DNA of 64,000 bases from Verpa conica (Eukaryota; Ascomycota; Pezizomycetes; Pezizales; Morchellaceae): NCBI GenBank assembly GCA_033030425.1, contig JAUFSD010000007.1:992001-1056000 (forward strand). Direction: 5' to 3'. The position numbers and the translations under genes are program-made. Of the stretch, positions 1 through 11,031 are shown piece by piece. The notes beneath the pieces were generated by a model. That model was given only the letters and a program-made list of their open reading frames with translations. It was not told where the DNA came from and did not search any database. Numbering within the stretch: position 1 is the first letter of the stretch; every line of letters starts with the position of its first letter.

Positions 1-836
1 CCTAAAGAAGTTACTTCCCATCCGGTACAGGATAAGATAGCTACAAGAACCAAGAAAGACCGTGAGCAGGTGCTTCAAAGAGCCGATCTATTAACCCTTA
101 ACAGCAACAGCAGAAGCGTAAGGCCTAGAGATTCTAGGAGAGTATTTGAGCGGGGAATAGGGGAAGGCGAACTTAAAATTCAAGGTCACTTCACTCTTTG
201 CACCTTTTTAAGGGCCTGTTGTCTTTTAAGGTTATTTTAGTAAGACTGACTGATATTGTAGATTTCTCAATGCTGTCTCCAGATACCTTGCCCAATAAAT
301 TACTGGGGGTCCCAAACCTTAACTCAGAAAAGAATGAAGTGGTTAGTTGGAATGGGTCGATAAAAGAATACGCAGGGTCGCTAGGTCAAGTTTGCCCCAG
401 CGGCGAAAGACCCGTCAGCGATATATTCCGGAGTAGAGCCAGTGATTCCTGTACCCCTTGGCTTACCGAAACTGGGACAGTTCCCTCCACAATGAAAGTC
501 CAAATTGAATCTGCTGAAGAGCCTGCATTTGATGATTCGGGTTTAGTAGCTGATTGGCACGCCGCAATGCGAATGATGGATGAATGCTCAAAAGCAGAAC
601 AAAAGCTAAAGCGTACCGGCGCGGTAAAACATAAGCGTACCAAGAGAGGAAGCAGTAGTTTAACACCTGGTACTGACAATGGAAAGGATGGTATCGGAAG
701 AACCTTTTCTAATGATCAGAGGGCAGAGCCAGTAGTGGATGATATGCGTATAAGATTAGCTAAAGATATGTTAGAGGACTTTGAAGACTCTGACAATGAG
801 AGCGCGATGAGTAGAGATTCTTCCCTAATAGTATAG
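1..836 (+). CDS. 3' part of an unrecognised protein gene (5' end outside the window)
   Basis: Frame 1 is open from base 1. A phase-1 splice joins it to the frame ending at the TAG at 834-836. The best intron is 185-261 (GT...CTGAC...TGTAG). The acceptor at 240 also keeps frame, but no branch site precedes it. The visible protein is about 250 aa, hydrophilic and rich in Ser, Lys, Arg, Asp and Glu, with a basic patch (VKHKRTKRG) followed by an acidic, serine-rich C-terminus (DMLEDFEDSDNES). That pattern suggests a nuclear or cytosolic regulatory protein, but I do not recognise the family. No transmembrane segment or known catalytic motif is seen. The donor GTCACT is weak, so the exact junction is uncertain. 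Confidence 0.5.
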
Positions 837-1542
837 GGTTATTCAGAAAGCTGAGAGGCTTCTCAGCCCGTAAAGATTTCTTAGGAAGCTGATTAGCGAT
901 ATGCAGAGATTGCGCACGAACGCAAACATCCCTTTGTTATTAGCCTTGAGAATATATATAACCTATAGGCTAATTATAGGTTTCAATTAAAAAACAATAA
1001 AAAGATTGACCCTATAATGTGATTTTTGATGTCTTCACCTATATATATGGCCACTAGAGATTTAATAACAAAGCTATAACCATAGATAGGATCAAAGATA
1101 TACATTTAGTTCCCATTTCTACCATACATGTACTAATGGTTTTTTTGTTTAACTTAGTATGCCCTAATTAAGCGAATTATCTTGGGCTAGGACTTCCCCT
1201 TGTACATGCATTAGCACTTAAATAGAAACCTCCTAGACATAAATTGAAATAAGGAGACGGGATGAGCTAGTAACAAAACCGAGCCCATAGGTATTGGGAT
1301 TTGGCAGTATGCACTAGCGCTAGTAATAAGGTTACTGAGATGTGTGTTATAGTATGGCTTTCCATTATTAATGAATATAAATCAATACCAAGTGATATAT
1401 CATATTTCACTAAGAATACATGTAAGTTTTTATGTATGAGGAACGGTCTTCTCAGAACAGCTCTTATTTCCTGTCAAAGGAATTAAGAGCTGTTCAATCT
1501 CTATGATATATAGCTTAAATACACAAAAATCATATTACCCCT
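837..1542. other. AT-rich intergenic spacer
   Basis: This stretch lies between two genes whose 3' ends face each other. It is AT-rich with many stops in all frames. Two copies of the palindrome TACATGTA lie at 1125-1132 and 1417-1424. I see no gene in it. Confidence 0.6.
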
Positions 1543-2110
1543 TTAAGTGTTTGTGCATTGAAGGAAATTATTCCCAGAAGCGCCACAGTGGGTGATCGCG
1601 TCTATAACCCTTAGAATAAGCATTTCTAGAAAGAAAAAAATCAATAAAGAATTCAGCTGATAAGTACTTACCACAGAAGCGAGCATTGGTTCCGTCCCAG
1701 GTTCCAATAATCACACGGTGACAGCCAGGGTCACCACCAGTGTAGAGACCACTAGTAAGAACGGGGTACTCATAGTACGGGGCAGTGCAGCCAGAGTTGA
1801 ACGAAAAACCTTCACGGTTATTGAACTGGTGGGGGTAATCGTTGGAACCAACCTGGGTTCCGGCGTTTAGATGGTCAAGGGCCAATTCTGCGGCAGCATC
1901 GATTTTCGATAGGGTTATACTGGTGCCTGTAGTTTCGGTGGGATCATTGTTAGTTAAGGTAGGTACAGGAGTGAAAGGCGCTGGCATAAAACATAAATAA
2001 TGGTAGTACTGACCACTACAGAGAGTACCAGTTGAGCCAGAGACATCTTGACCCACGACTGAGGCAACGAGAGAAGCCAGAACCGCAAACGCAGAAATGA
2101 AGACCTTCAT
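1543..2110 (-). CDS. Secreted guanyl-specific ribonuclease, RNase T1/F1 family
   Basis: Three exons: 2110-2014, 1926-1672 and 1625-1543. Introns are 2013-1927 (GTCAGT...CTAAC...ACAG) and 1671-1626 (GTAAGT...TCTAG), both phase 1. They give a 144-aa precursor, close to the family's usual ~130 aa. Residues 1-20 form a signal peptide. The mature part follows the RNase T1/F1 pattern: a YPH motif (Y63, H65), a YYEYP motif (E85), R103 in a GG-x-PG-xx-R block, and H130 in ITHCGASGNNF near the C-terminus. These correspond to the Tyr, His, Glu, Arg and His of the T1 active site, so the enzyme should cleave RNA after G through a 2',3'-cyclic phosphate. The region between R103 and H130 is longer than in T1. 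A TATA box lies about 90 bp upstream. Without splicing, the first exon reads on into a false C-terminus and the catalytic His is lost. Confidence 0.88.
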
Positions 2111-2197
2111 GGTAGAGACGGGAGGGGCTGGTAAATTTGTATCGGTTCTTGCGGATGCTGCTGCTGATTATTCTCACTTTGAGGGGAAACAGTGATC

Positions 2198-2206
2198 CTT
2201 TATATA
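2198..2206 (-). promoter_or_regulatory. TATA box of the RNase gene
   Basis: The minus strand reads TATATAAAG about 90 bp upstream of the ATG at 2110, a normal place for a fungal core promoter. No activator site is recognised. Confidence 0.5.
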
Positions 2207-3644
2207 CACAGATCTTGAGACCGAAGTTGATACGTTCATCCTTGAAAAAAGCATCTCCTCCTCTCAAATACGTCCACAGGTTTTACCCAGGTTACCCCAA
2301 TATTGAAAGACATGGTCAAGTAGAACTCCGGACAGTCTATAGAGCGTAGATAGCTCGCTAGATTATAATTACCGGATTATGAAACCCAGATCAGGAAGCT
2401 GAAATTCAGGGACAGCCCTAGGCATTGTCTGATATCAGATTCTCGTTTGTTTGTTTTCGGCGTGCTCCGGGAGCGAGGTAGATCAGCCCCGTGGGCAACA
2501 GTAAGAGTTTATAGGCCAAGTACAAATTACTAGCTACAATTCTTTAAGCCCGAATCGAAATTAGCCAATAAATACCCTGCCTTGCAATTTTAAGAGCGGT
2601 ACTTACTCAAGCCGCCGTTTTAAAGTCCTCTACCAATGAAGGAAACCCACTTGTGGATCTAGGTATACAGGTGCTGGTTGGCTGGCGTTTGTTTCTGGCG
2701 GGTTTTGGATGATCCTCAGATCAATTTCCTAAATAGGTAAATAATGGCTTGAGTGTAGGGTTAGGGATTCGCCGGCCTTATCATCATTACATTTTCGCCG
2801 TTTCACCCCTCATCCCCTCTGAGAGGCTCTGCTGGTCTTGTAATGGAGGTGATATTAACCAGATTTAATCCTGGAAGTAATGAAATTGTACATATCTATC
2901 TTCCTACATTCCATATATCAGCTATGAATGCCTTAACCCTCGCCACAGCTTAGGACGTCACGCGGTAGACTCGGAAGGCTCTCTAGTTATTGGGACGTCC
3001 TGCCGGCTATATCTAGTGAGGGGATCGCTCTACAGGTCCTCATAACCGTCAGGGGCGGTCAGGATTAAGTATAAACACAAATACTCCACTAGTTATATAA
3101 TTTACGGTTTCGCGGGGGAGGGGGGGAGGGGGGGCTAGCTCCCCGCATGCTAGCAAAGCTCATGCCTGCAAAGCACTAAGAAGTCGGAGCATTGGCATGC
3201 AACCGGAAGAAATATTAGGAGAAATCTAACTGGTATTGCTCGGTAAAGCTTTTGGGGCAGCTCCAAGATTCAGGACACAAAGACTTGAGTAGCAGGTATA
3301 TATATTGAGGTAAAAGGCCCTTCTATTAAGCAATTGAAACAAGTCATCGATCTAAATAAGAGCTGTGTTGGTAAGTAAAAAAGTAAAGAGAGTCGGTTAC
3401 TTCTAAACTAAACGTACCACTACGGATCCATGAGCAGTGATAACGATAACCCTCTAAACCCCGCTACGCCAGTGGATACCGATAACACGTTAACCCCACC
3501 AAAGGGCTTGGGTTACAAGGTATACAAATAACACGGCCAAAAAGAGCAACCCTATTTAGATATGACCCCTACCTTTAGTGCCCCGCCCCTCCGCCGCCGC
3601 CGTAAATAGTCGACGGGCGGTACAATACAATTTTATGCGTAGTA
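2207..3644. other. Intergenic spacer with a telomere-like motif and a G-rich tract
   Basis: No coding potential is seen. TAGGGTTAGGG (two telomere-type units) lies at 2756-2766, and a run of the form G5-A-G7-A-G7 at 3114-3134. The remainder is unremarkable AT-rich sequence. Confidence 0.5.
3114..3134 (+). repeat. G-rich tract with G-quadruplex potential
   Basis: The plus strand reads G5-A-G7-A-G7. The three runs can supply the four G-tracts of a quadruplex because the long runs can be split. There is no gene nearby to regulate. Confidence 0.6.
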
Positions 3645-3827
3645 CAGTCACACCTTGCTATAAGAAACCTCGTTATAAGAAAAACCTTGCTGTAAGAAAC
3701 TTTTTCAGATCCATCCGGATTTTTCCGCACTAAAATTACTCTTGCTATAAGAGATATCTTTAGAGAACCTACTATAAGGGGCGAGATCGGCTGAATGTCT
3801 GGCGTTTCTTATAGCGAGGTGTAACTG
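3645..3827. mobile_element. Pogo/Fot1-like MITE (183 bp) with TA target duplication
   Basis: The ends are inverted repeats. The left end begins CAGTCACACCTTGCTATAAG and the right end, read in reverse complement, begins CAGTTACACCTCGCTATAAG. They match over about 22 bp with two differences. TA dinucleotides flank both ends (3643-3644 and 3828-3829), the target duplication of Tc1/mariner elements. The CAGT...CCTCGCTATAA end resembles pogo/Fot1-type transposon ends. The interior carries three further copies of the motif CTYGYTRTAAGA and has no coding capacity, so this is a non-autonomous element needing a transposase from elsewhere. Confidence 0.85.
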
Positions 3828-6800
3828 TATATACGGAAGGTATATGTGTACTCTCTAGCCACCAGTGGTCCCACAAAAACAACAGTTCAGCTACCCACAC
3901 AGAAATACTCGAAAAATATTAAGACATTTGCTTAATTAAATATATACTAAAGTAGTTTCTACCCGTTATTCTCCCGTCAGAGCCAACAGGCACCAAGCCG
4001 AGCCCTCACACATCTCTTTAGGGAGTGGAAGAGTTACGGGCTCCTCACATTGTCTTTGAGAATATTACTTACTAGAAGGAGAAAAGTGTACAATGGAATT
4101 GAGAACCGGCTACAAATAAGGAGCTTCTCCTTCGACTGAGTGGGGTTAGTGTTTGAGGCCGGACATCGAAATTAGTTGAGGGTTCCTGACCCTGTATTAT
4201 AGACGAGGATGGGAGTGTATACCTTCTAGCTCCCCGGCAGCCCACCAACCACCAGTAGGTATAACCCACGTGGGTGCTCACAATCTGTCACTCGGCTTGA
4301 TTTGGTAAACAATATAGGAGAATTACTCCCCTAGTAGTGTTCTAGGGATAGTCAACCCAAATAAGGCACAGAGAGTCTATAAGATTCGCTTAGCACATGT
4401 TACACACTATTAACCACGTTGGACCGGGTGGAAAATTAATTGGACGCAAACCATATCAGTTTGTCATCCTATCGACAGCTCACGATACAAAATGGGAGTC
4501 CCGAGACGGCAAGCGCGGCAAGCACGTTTTCAATCGATCCTTGGCACATAACTCCAAGAGTAAATAACTGGTGGCACCCTACGGCGATAAGCCAGATGAA
4601 GTAGGTAATATTAGTAGATAATGGGACTATAGGGCATCTACGGAATATATCGCGCTGCCATAAAGAGAAAGGGGTGGGAATATCGATAAACAGTGGAGAT
4701 TATGGGCTGATATCGCGGGGAAAGGAACTGAGTTTGTAGTCATGTTCTGTATCTACAGTAATTAAGGCCGGTGGTGGTTAAACGGGGAGGAAGACGATAG
4801 AGGAATAGAGAGGAAGATCACGGTTGAGGAGGATAAGAAAGAGGAAGGGGTGGAGTAGACCATACCTTATACTAACGGCATACGGCGCTCTCCAGTAACT
4901 TTATTAGGCGCATCGCAATCAGGCTTGTTATGAAATCTGTAGGAAACTACCACATGGGCACTTTTCGGATTCTTCTCCGCCCTTGCCTTGTGGGGAAGAT
5001 ACCAAAATTTTGACCCCTGTAGTTCCGGGATCCCGACCACCACTGTTCAGGCGCGATATCACAACGATAACGGGATCCTAACTTCTCTTAAATGCAGGGT
5101 CATTTACCTAATAGTTCGATCTTATCATAGGTGTCTTGTATTTACGGGACAATACTCTAAGTATATAGCCACTCTTATCATTAAAATTGTTCATTCCCCT
5201 TACTCGCTAGCTAGTATACTTACACAAGGAATAAGCACTTATATACAGAGCTCCACTCTCAAAAGCAAAAGTGGAAGGTACTTGATAACTGCAAGTCTTT
5301 GGCTTAGCTTACTCCGTTTATCAATAGACATAGTTCCAGGTTCTGTTATTATACCTTTATTCACTTGTAATTGAGGATTACTTCCTCATGTATTATACAT
5401 AACTACAGCCCATCTCGCGGACCTTGTGGTGCTGGTGAATTTCTTGATGTGTCTTGGTGGTGGAGCGCCGTGAGATGGGCCCCAAGGGGAATCACAGTCC
5501 ATTACTGGTTTCCCGGGGGTTTAAAGAGCTTACCATCACATCATGACAAGTTTCCCCGTAGGATATATATGGCTGTAGCCTCTATTTCATGATACATTAA
5601 ACCTTTTCAATCTTCACTAGCTATGTGGTTTTCTTAGTACCACTTTTGTTCTGGAAATGGGCAAAGCTAGTCTACTCCAACCCCTAAGCCGCGAACCTGT
5701 TGTAAAAGCACCGGGAAACACAGCACGGGGAAGTTCCGATAACTTCCGTGTACTAAGACCAGCCCCTTCGCATTACGAGACACGATTAGCTCACTAGGCG
5801 CTGCCGCTTGGGCCAGGTCTTACACATGCAGATTTCAGGTTTCATTTTTTGTGTTCGCATTTAATTACATCTATCGAGTGACATCATGCGCGTCATGCAT
5901 CATGCCTCAGACACAGTAAATATTATCCCCGCCACGAACTAACACAAACACACCGCCATCATAGCATATTGTTGACCGAACTTACACATTAAACTAGCGT
6001 CGCCATAGAAATCACCATGCCATGGTGAAGTCACTCTGTACTTTACCTCTAAGGAAGTCCCTAACCCGCCTCTCGTCATATCCCTAACCTAATGGCTCTA
6101 TAGATATACTTCACAGATCAAAGCCTATGATTCTGCCAGCCTGAACCGTCAGGAATGATCACAAACTCCTAATTAGTCGGGACAAGTGTCCTCTTCCCAT
6201 CTAGGAGAATCCAATGGCTGAGGCAGGCAACATAAATGACAGAACCAGTGCCTTGATGTGTGTCGGATTACAGAGGATCGGAATCAGGCGGAGCTTTAAA
6301 TAGTCACAGCAAGTAGTTCTCCGTACCTAGAGCCCTTCTTAATAGACATCTAATATGAATCTAGATACAAAGGCTCCCTTAGATATATTATCATATACAG
6401 GCATATAATGCTCTCTTATAGACGTACTCGATCCTTACCTTGAGCTTAATTAAGCTATATAGCAGATCACCTTTACTATCACAGACTATCACTAAGCTAT
6501 AAGCCCAAAAATAGAAAAATTCTAAAACACAAACGAGCTATATTCCAGATAAACCCAGTTTAAATTCCTTTCACCCTTCTCAACATTAGGTCATTATAGA
6601 GAAGTAGAAGACCATTCCGTTTTTCTATACTCAATTCTTATCTATATAACACACCTAAGATCCCTTTACAGCACATTTTAAAGCCTTTACCTATCTATGC
6701 ATACTACTCTCCTTGGCTTTCATCGTTTAAGAAGCTCATCGGATGTTGAGATAAGAGTCTACCATGCATGGCGGGTGGTAGTTTTGAAGGAACAGATTTC

Positions 6801-6998
6801 TCAAAATAATTGATTATACTTGTTATTACGGTATATATATGTGTGTATTAAGCATTTTGAATATATAAAATTATGTATATTGAAGATTAAGTATTGTGGC
6901 GTACCTAATAATTTAAGAAACCACGTGACAGAGCCAAGCCAACTAAATTTTTCCCCAATAAATCCTAAACCTACACCTCTACACAAAGTCCACGCATC
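3828..6998. other. Gene-poor AT-rich spacer upstream of rcm1
   Basis: About 3.2 kb with only short random-looking open frames. The longest (4988-5374) has no coding character or homology I can recognise. It may hold decayed repeats, but no terminal repeats or protein domains are visible. The last ~150 bp include a CTACACCTCTACAC leader before the next ATG. Confidence 0.5.
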
Positions 6999-8841
6999 AT
7001 GTCTCTCTACATCGAGGCATCTAGAATCATTTCGCGTCCAAGGTACGGTGGGCTCAGGGGCGCCATATACTCCGACTCTACTTTAAAGTCTCGGCCAGAA
7101 CAACTGTATGCACTGGTAATCGAGACGCTAAAGCATCAAGAGATTATAAACGAAGTTATCGACAATGCTGGGTTGCTGGAAACCGAAAAGAAGGTAATAG
7201 TAACATCTCACTACTTTAATTCTTTTGGTTCAATTACAAGCTTAGGAGAGACCGTGACGGCTAATCGATCTTTAGCTCACACATCCGTTGGCCCTCGTCC
7301 TAGTCCATGACTTTCTCTTTACAAAGGGTGGAATTGCCACCTCTATGGGGCCGCTGAAGGAATCAATTCTTCGTCACAAGGCCAGATTAACATCCGAATT
7401 TACGCGCGCTAGGCTCCGGCGTGGCTATGCATCTACAGCAGCTCTTCTTGCTGCTACTGTCACCACCTCTGCAAGATATCCACGATGGGTCCGGGTGAAC
7501 ACCCTCAAAACTACGGTTGTGGATGTATTGGCGGGGCCTTTCAAGGATTATACTCCCGTAAACGAGTTTCAAGAGTTGTTCCCGAAGCTTGGAGAGAAGG
7601 AGTCTACAGTGGTTTATATAGACCCTCATGTCCCTAATTTACTTGGATTCCCGCCTTCTACCGATCTATCGCTTCACCCACTTGTTGTCTCCGGTGCGCT
7701 ATTTTTGCAAGATAGGGCTTCCTGCTTTCCTGCATACCTTCTCTCGCCCCCGTCAGATGCCTTTGTGATCGATGGGACAGCAGCTCCCGGGAATAAGACA
7801 ACCCATCTTGCAGCGATTATTGGAAAAGGTGGTACTGGTAGAATATTTGCATTCGAGAAGGACCTTAAAAGAGCAAAGGTTCTTGAAATAATGGTTGGAA
7901 AGGCTGGTGCGGAGAAAATTGTGGATATAAGAGGGGGAGCAGACTTTTTGCTATCTGAACCATGGAAAGAGGAAGAGAAGGAAGGACTAGGGAAAGTTAC
8001 TCATATACTTCTAGATCCTAGCTGCAGTGGGAGCGGGATTGTGGAGAGGAATGAATATGAGTTACTCCTCACGTCTGCGAAACCTGCTCCTCCTCCTAGT
8101 CGAACAAGCAAAATAAAGAAGCGTAAGCGGGATGACAAGGCAGAGACTGTTTCTACAAAACCTATATCTAAGAAAGAGGAAGAAGAAATTACGAAACAAA
8201 AGAAGTTGGAAGAAGAGCGCCTTTTATCTCTATCTACTTTCCAGACGAGAATTGTCAAGCATGCTATGCGATTCCCCTCTGCTAGGCGGATCACTTACAG
8301 TACTTGTTCAGTTCATGCCCAGGAGAATGAGCATGTGGTTCTGGCAGTGCTTAAGTCTGATGTCGCAGTAAAGCGGGGATGGAAAGTAGAGAACAGGAAT
8401 AGTAATAATTTTAAGACCTGGGAGAGGAGAGGGCTGGTGGGAGAGTGTGAGGGGGGCGATGATATAGCAGAGGGCTGTATTAGATGTAACCCATGGGAGG
8501 ACGGTGGGATTGGATTCTTCGTTGTACCTTTTGTGAGAGATGGCAGTATTGATGAACCTCTTGAGGAGGAGTTAAAGGAAACTCACGCAAACCTAGAGAT
8601 GGAAGATGAAGAGTGGGAAGGTATCAATGATATCGAAGAAGGACCGAAGACGAGAGTAAAAGATGAGAGAATTTTAAAGAAGCAGAAACAAAGGGAAAAT
8701 GAGCCGAGAAAGGATGCTGAAAAGCCGAAGAAGATCGTCGATGGGGGCACTACGGAAGGTAAGATAAAAAAGAAAGGAAAGATTGAACAGGAGAAGTTTC
8801 GCCCAAAGCGCCTGCTTGGGTCAGGAAATAGGAAGAAGTAA
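6999..8841 (+). CDS. rcm1: 25S rRNA cytosine-C5 methyltransferase (Rcm1/NSUN5 family)
   Basis: Two exons, 6999-7193 and 7276-8841, with an 82-bp phase-0 intron (GTAATA...CTAAT...TTTAG), encode 586 aa. The N-terminal part (about residues 1-150) matches the NSUN5 lead region. The Rossmann methyltransferase core follows: the SAM-binding motif DGTAAPGNKT starts near residue 231, motif IV is DPSCSGSG (C315), and TYSTCSVH carries the catalytic cysteine (C409). The two-cysteine arrangement is typical of RNA m5C methyltransferases. The family methylates one cytosine in large-subunit rRNA in the nucleolus (C2278 in yeast 25S). A Lys/Glu-rich insert lies between motifs IV and VI, and a long basic tail (last ~60 residues) fits nucleolar targeting. 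The ATG at 6999 was chosen because it follows a pyrimidine-rich leader and gives the conserved start. Confidence 0.93.
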
Positions 8842-10980
8842 AGTTTGAGTACAAGGGTAATTTAATACCAAGGGATTGATTGAGGTAGTCTACGTACTAG
8901 AGTCACAGCTCAGGATACAACTATGAGCCAAAAACTCACTATCTATCACTCGCATCCCCATTATACTAGCATTTTCATCCGTTAATCACATAAAGCTATA
9001 CCTAAAAAGCTCCTCATCGCGCGTTATTTTACCTTTTTTCCTTTGTCTTACATGGTTATATCTCCCGGAACCTTGTCCTACAAATCAGCCGCTCTAGGCC
9101 ACAACTGCTTAATTGTACTACCACAATGCTCTTAAAACCCTATGAATTCATGCACGGATCACTTAATAATATCAATTGCAAACACTTGCATCTTAGTAAG
9201 TACCTTGTCGAGTTGTTACTAATCCCTAAGATTAGAAGTGCGGAGCTGTAGTGTCAGAAACCCTTTTTCTTCCTAGATATGAGGTATTTGCCTCTCTTAA
9301 CTACAGTGCTTCTGTGAATCCAATAGTAAAAAGCCTTGCAATTATTAAAACTAGTTGTACTAGGGATCTTCTATATGTAGCTGGTAGATACATATAGCCA
9401 GGGCCCTTGGCCAAAACACAGGCAAAAATGCAAGGTTATCAGATCCCCAAACTATGATAAGCCTGGTTCCTACTAAGGTATTTCACTGTACTCGTACGTT
9501 CCCTATCAGGGGAGGTCTTTTCAGTCAAACCTTTGTACTATGTACATGAAAAATTTATATCTGAGGCTGTAAAGACTACCTACTAATATAAACTGTGAGT
9601 ACCTAGCGCAGAGGAACTTTGTACATAAGAATAAATCTGTCACTATGCTCGGTGACGCACGGGTACGGTGGAATACGCTAATCTGACAACCCCTTTATTG
9701 TAACGTTCTGCTGATTTTGACCAAGGTGACCTCCTAACAGCTCATGCCTCTTCAAAATATTCTCCAATCGGAGATTTAGGTTAAGAGAAATTTCCTCCGA
9801 TATAAACTATAGCGACATTACCAAGCAATAAGGTTGATACTTATAAAAGAGGGGTTCGCCAGTCACAAAAGTACCGGGATGTGTGTAAGCATCGTTGGCT
9901 ATGACCATGTTGATCCTTCAATCTCATGCTGACAACCCTCAGCCCGTCAAAGTCCTTCCTGATCCGGCCACGTTTGGTTTGCTACCAACGGCTCAGTTGA
10001 CATCCCCCCGCAAGGTAGCAACGTAGATCATACAAAAGCTCCGCCTCTCTAGAAACGAAAAGCAGTACTATATAACATTTCTCGTGCCTAGTGGAAACGC
10101 TTCCCGTTATTCCAAGGAATTCGGCATCCTCTGCTTTTCACATGCGATAGCTAGGGCCGGTTTTAAAGAAGGTGGTTCTGGGCACTTGTACTAGGAGGCA
10201 TCTTTTCAAGCTTTGTCCGATGCAGGTACTGACCCCTATATGCCTGTACTACCAAGAAATTTAGGCTCAGAGACATTGAGGTTTCGCAAATCCTTGTAAC
10301 AAACTATCAATGCAAGGCTATATATCGGCAAGTTAATCCCGACAAAAATCCTTGTAATATCTGCACATTTCCCCATATTTCCTCATGATACACCCCATCC
10401 ATTAACATCAGCACATAACTACTCACTTCTAACATGTGGTAGGTGACCTTATTTTAACCCTTAATAGCCTCGACCCCGTTAGAGTATCTAACGTGGAAAT
10501 CCAGGTCACATAGTATTTATCTTAAATTGGGTACTCCCGAGAATCCTTAGGTGTATTCAATTTAATAAGTCATACGATCCTAGGATGCCATGAAGAAATC
10601 GAACTTCTACGTAGATCCTTTATAAATGACCCCACCTGTCAGGGCTGAAAAGTTACACTATCAAGGTCAGTTTTTTACTAGGTGTACCTTGAGCTTCTCG
10701 GCCTATGACTCCTCTGATCTAACTATGGGCTGTGAGCGAGAACTAGAATTAGGAGAATGTTTACCCCGCCACCCCGGACCTTACACGCCCCTGTATTATG
10801 GCCTACAGGAACGTAGAAACCTTGACTTCCACACTCTATGGCAAAAAACATTTTCTACAAAAGGTGAGTAATTCCCAGCGTTTTAGTCCTCAGCGCGCCC
10901 ATCACCGGCTCCAAACTTGGATCTTAGGTATTTCCTCATACCTTATACCGAAATATCTTCCATATTAAGCTACACTTTAG
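8842..10980. other. Intergenic spacer
   Basis: About 2.1 kb without a supported gene. An 81-codon open frame at 10626-10871 has no recognisable domain and lies just upstream of the glucanase promoter. No repeats with clear ends were found. Confidence 0.5.
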
Positions 10981-11031
10981 TGGCCTCTTTTCCTCCTTCC
11001 CTTAGTCCTTCTTCGACTAACTCTCCTCACC
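10981..11031 (+). promoter_or_regulatory. Pyrimidine-rich leader before the glucanase start
   Basis: This stretch is strongly CT-rich (TTTTCCTCCTTCCCTTAG and similar) and ends in CTCACC directly before the ATG at 11032. Such leaders mark transcription starts and efficient expression in filamentous fungi. It supports the chosen start codon. Confidence 0.6.

Noticed and set aside
198..836. Stand-alone 212-aa protein starting at a TTG
   Set aside because: The start is not an ATG and the frame begins inside an intron. The exon set 1-184 plus 262-836 explains it better.
4988..5592. Two successive open frames of 128 and 73 codons
   Set aside because: No domain, no splice logic and a composition like the surrounding AT-rich DNA.
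10626..10871. 81-codon open frame before the glucanase gene
   Set aside because: No recognisable motif, and it overlaps the probable promoter. A GTGAGT donor near its end is suggestive, but no partner exon was found.
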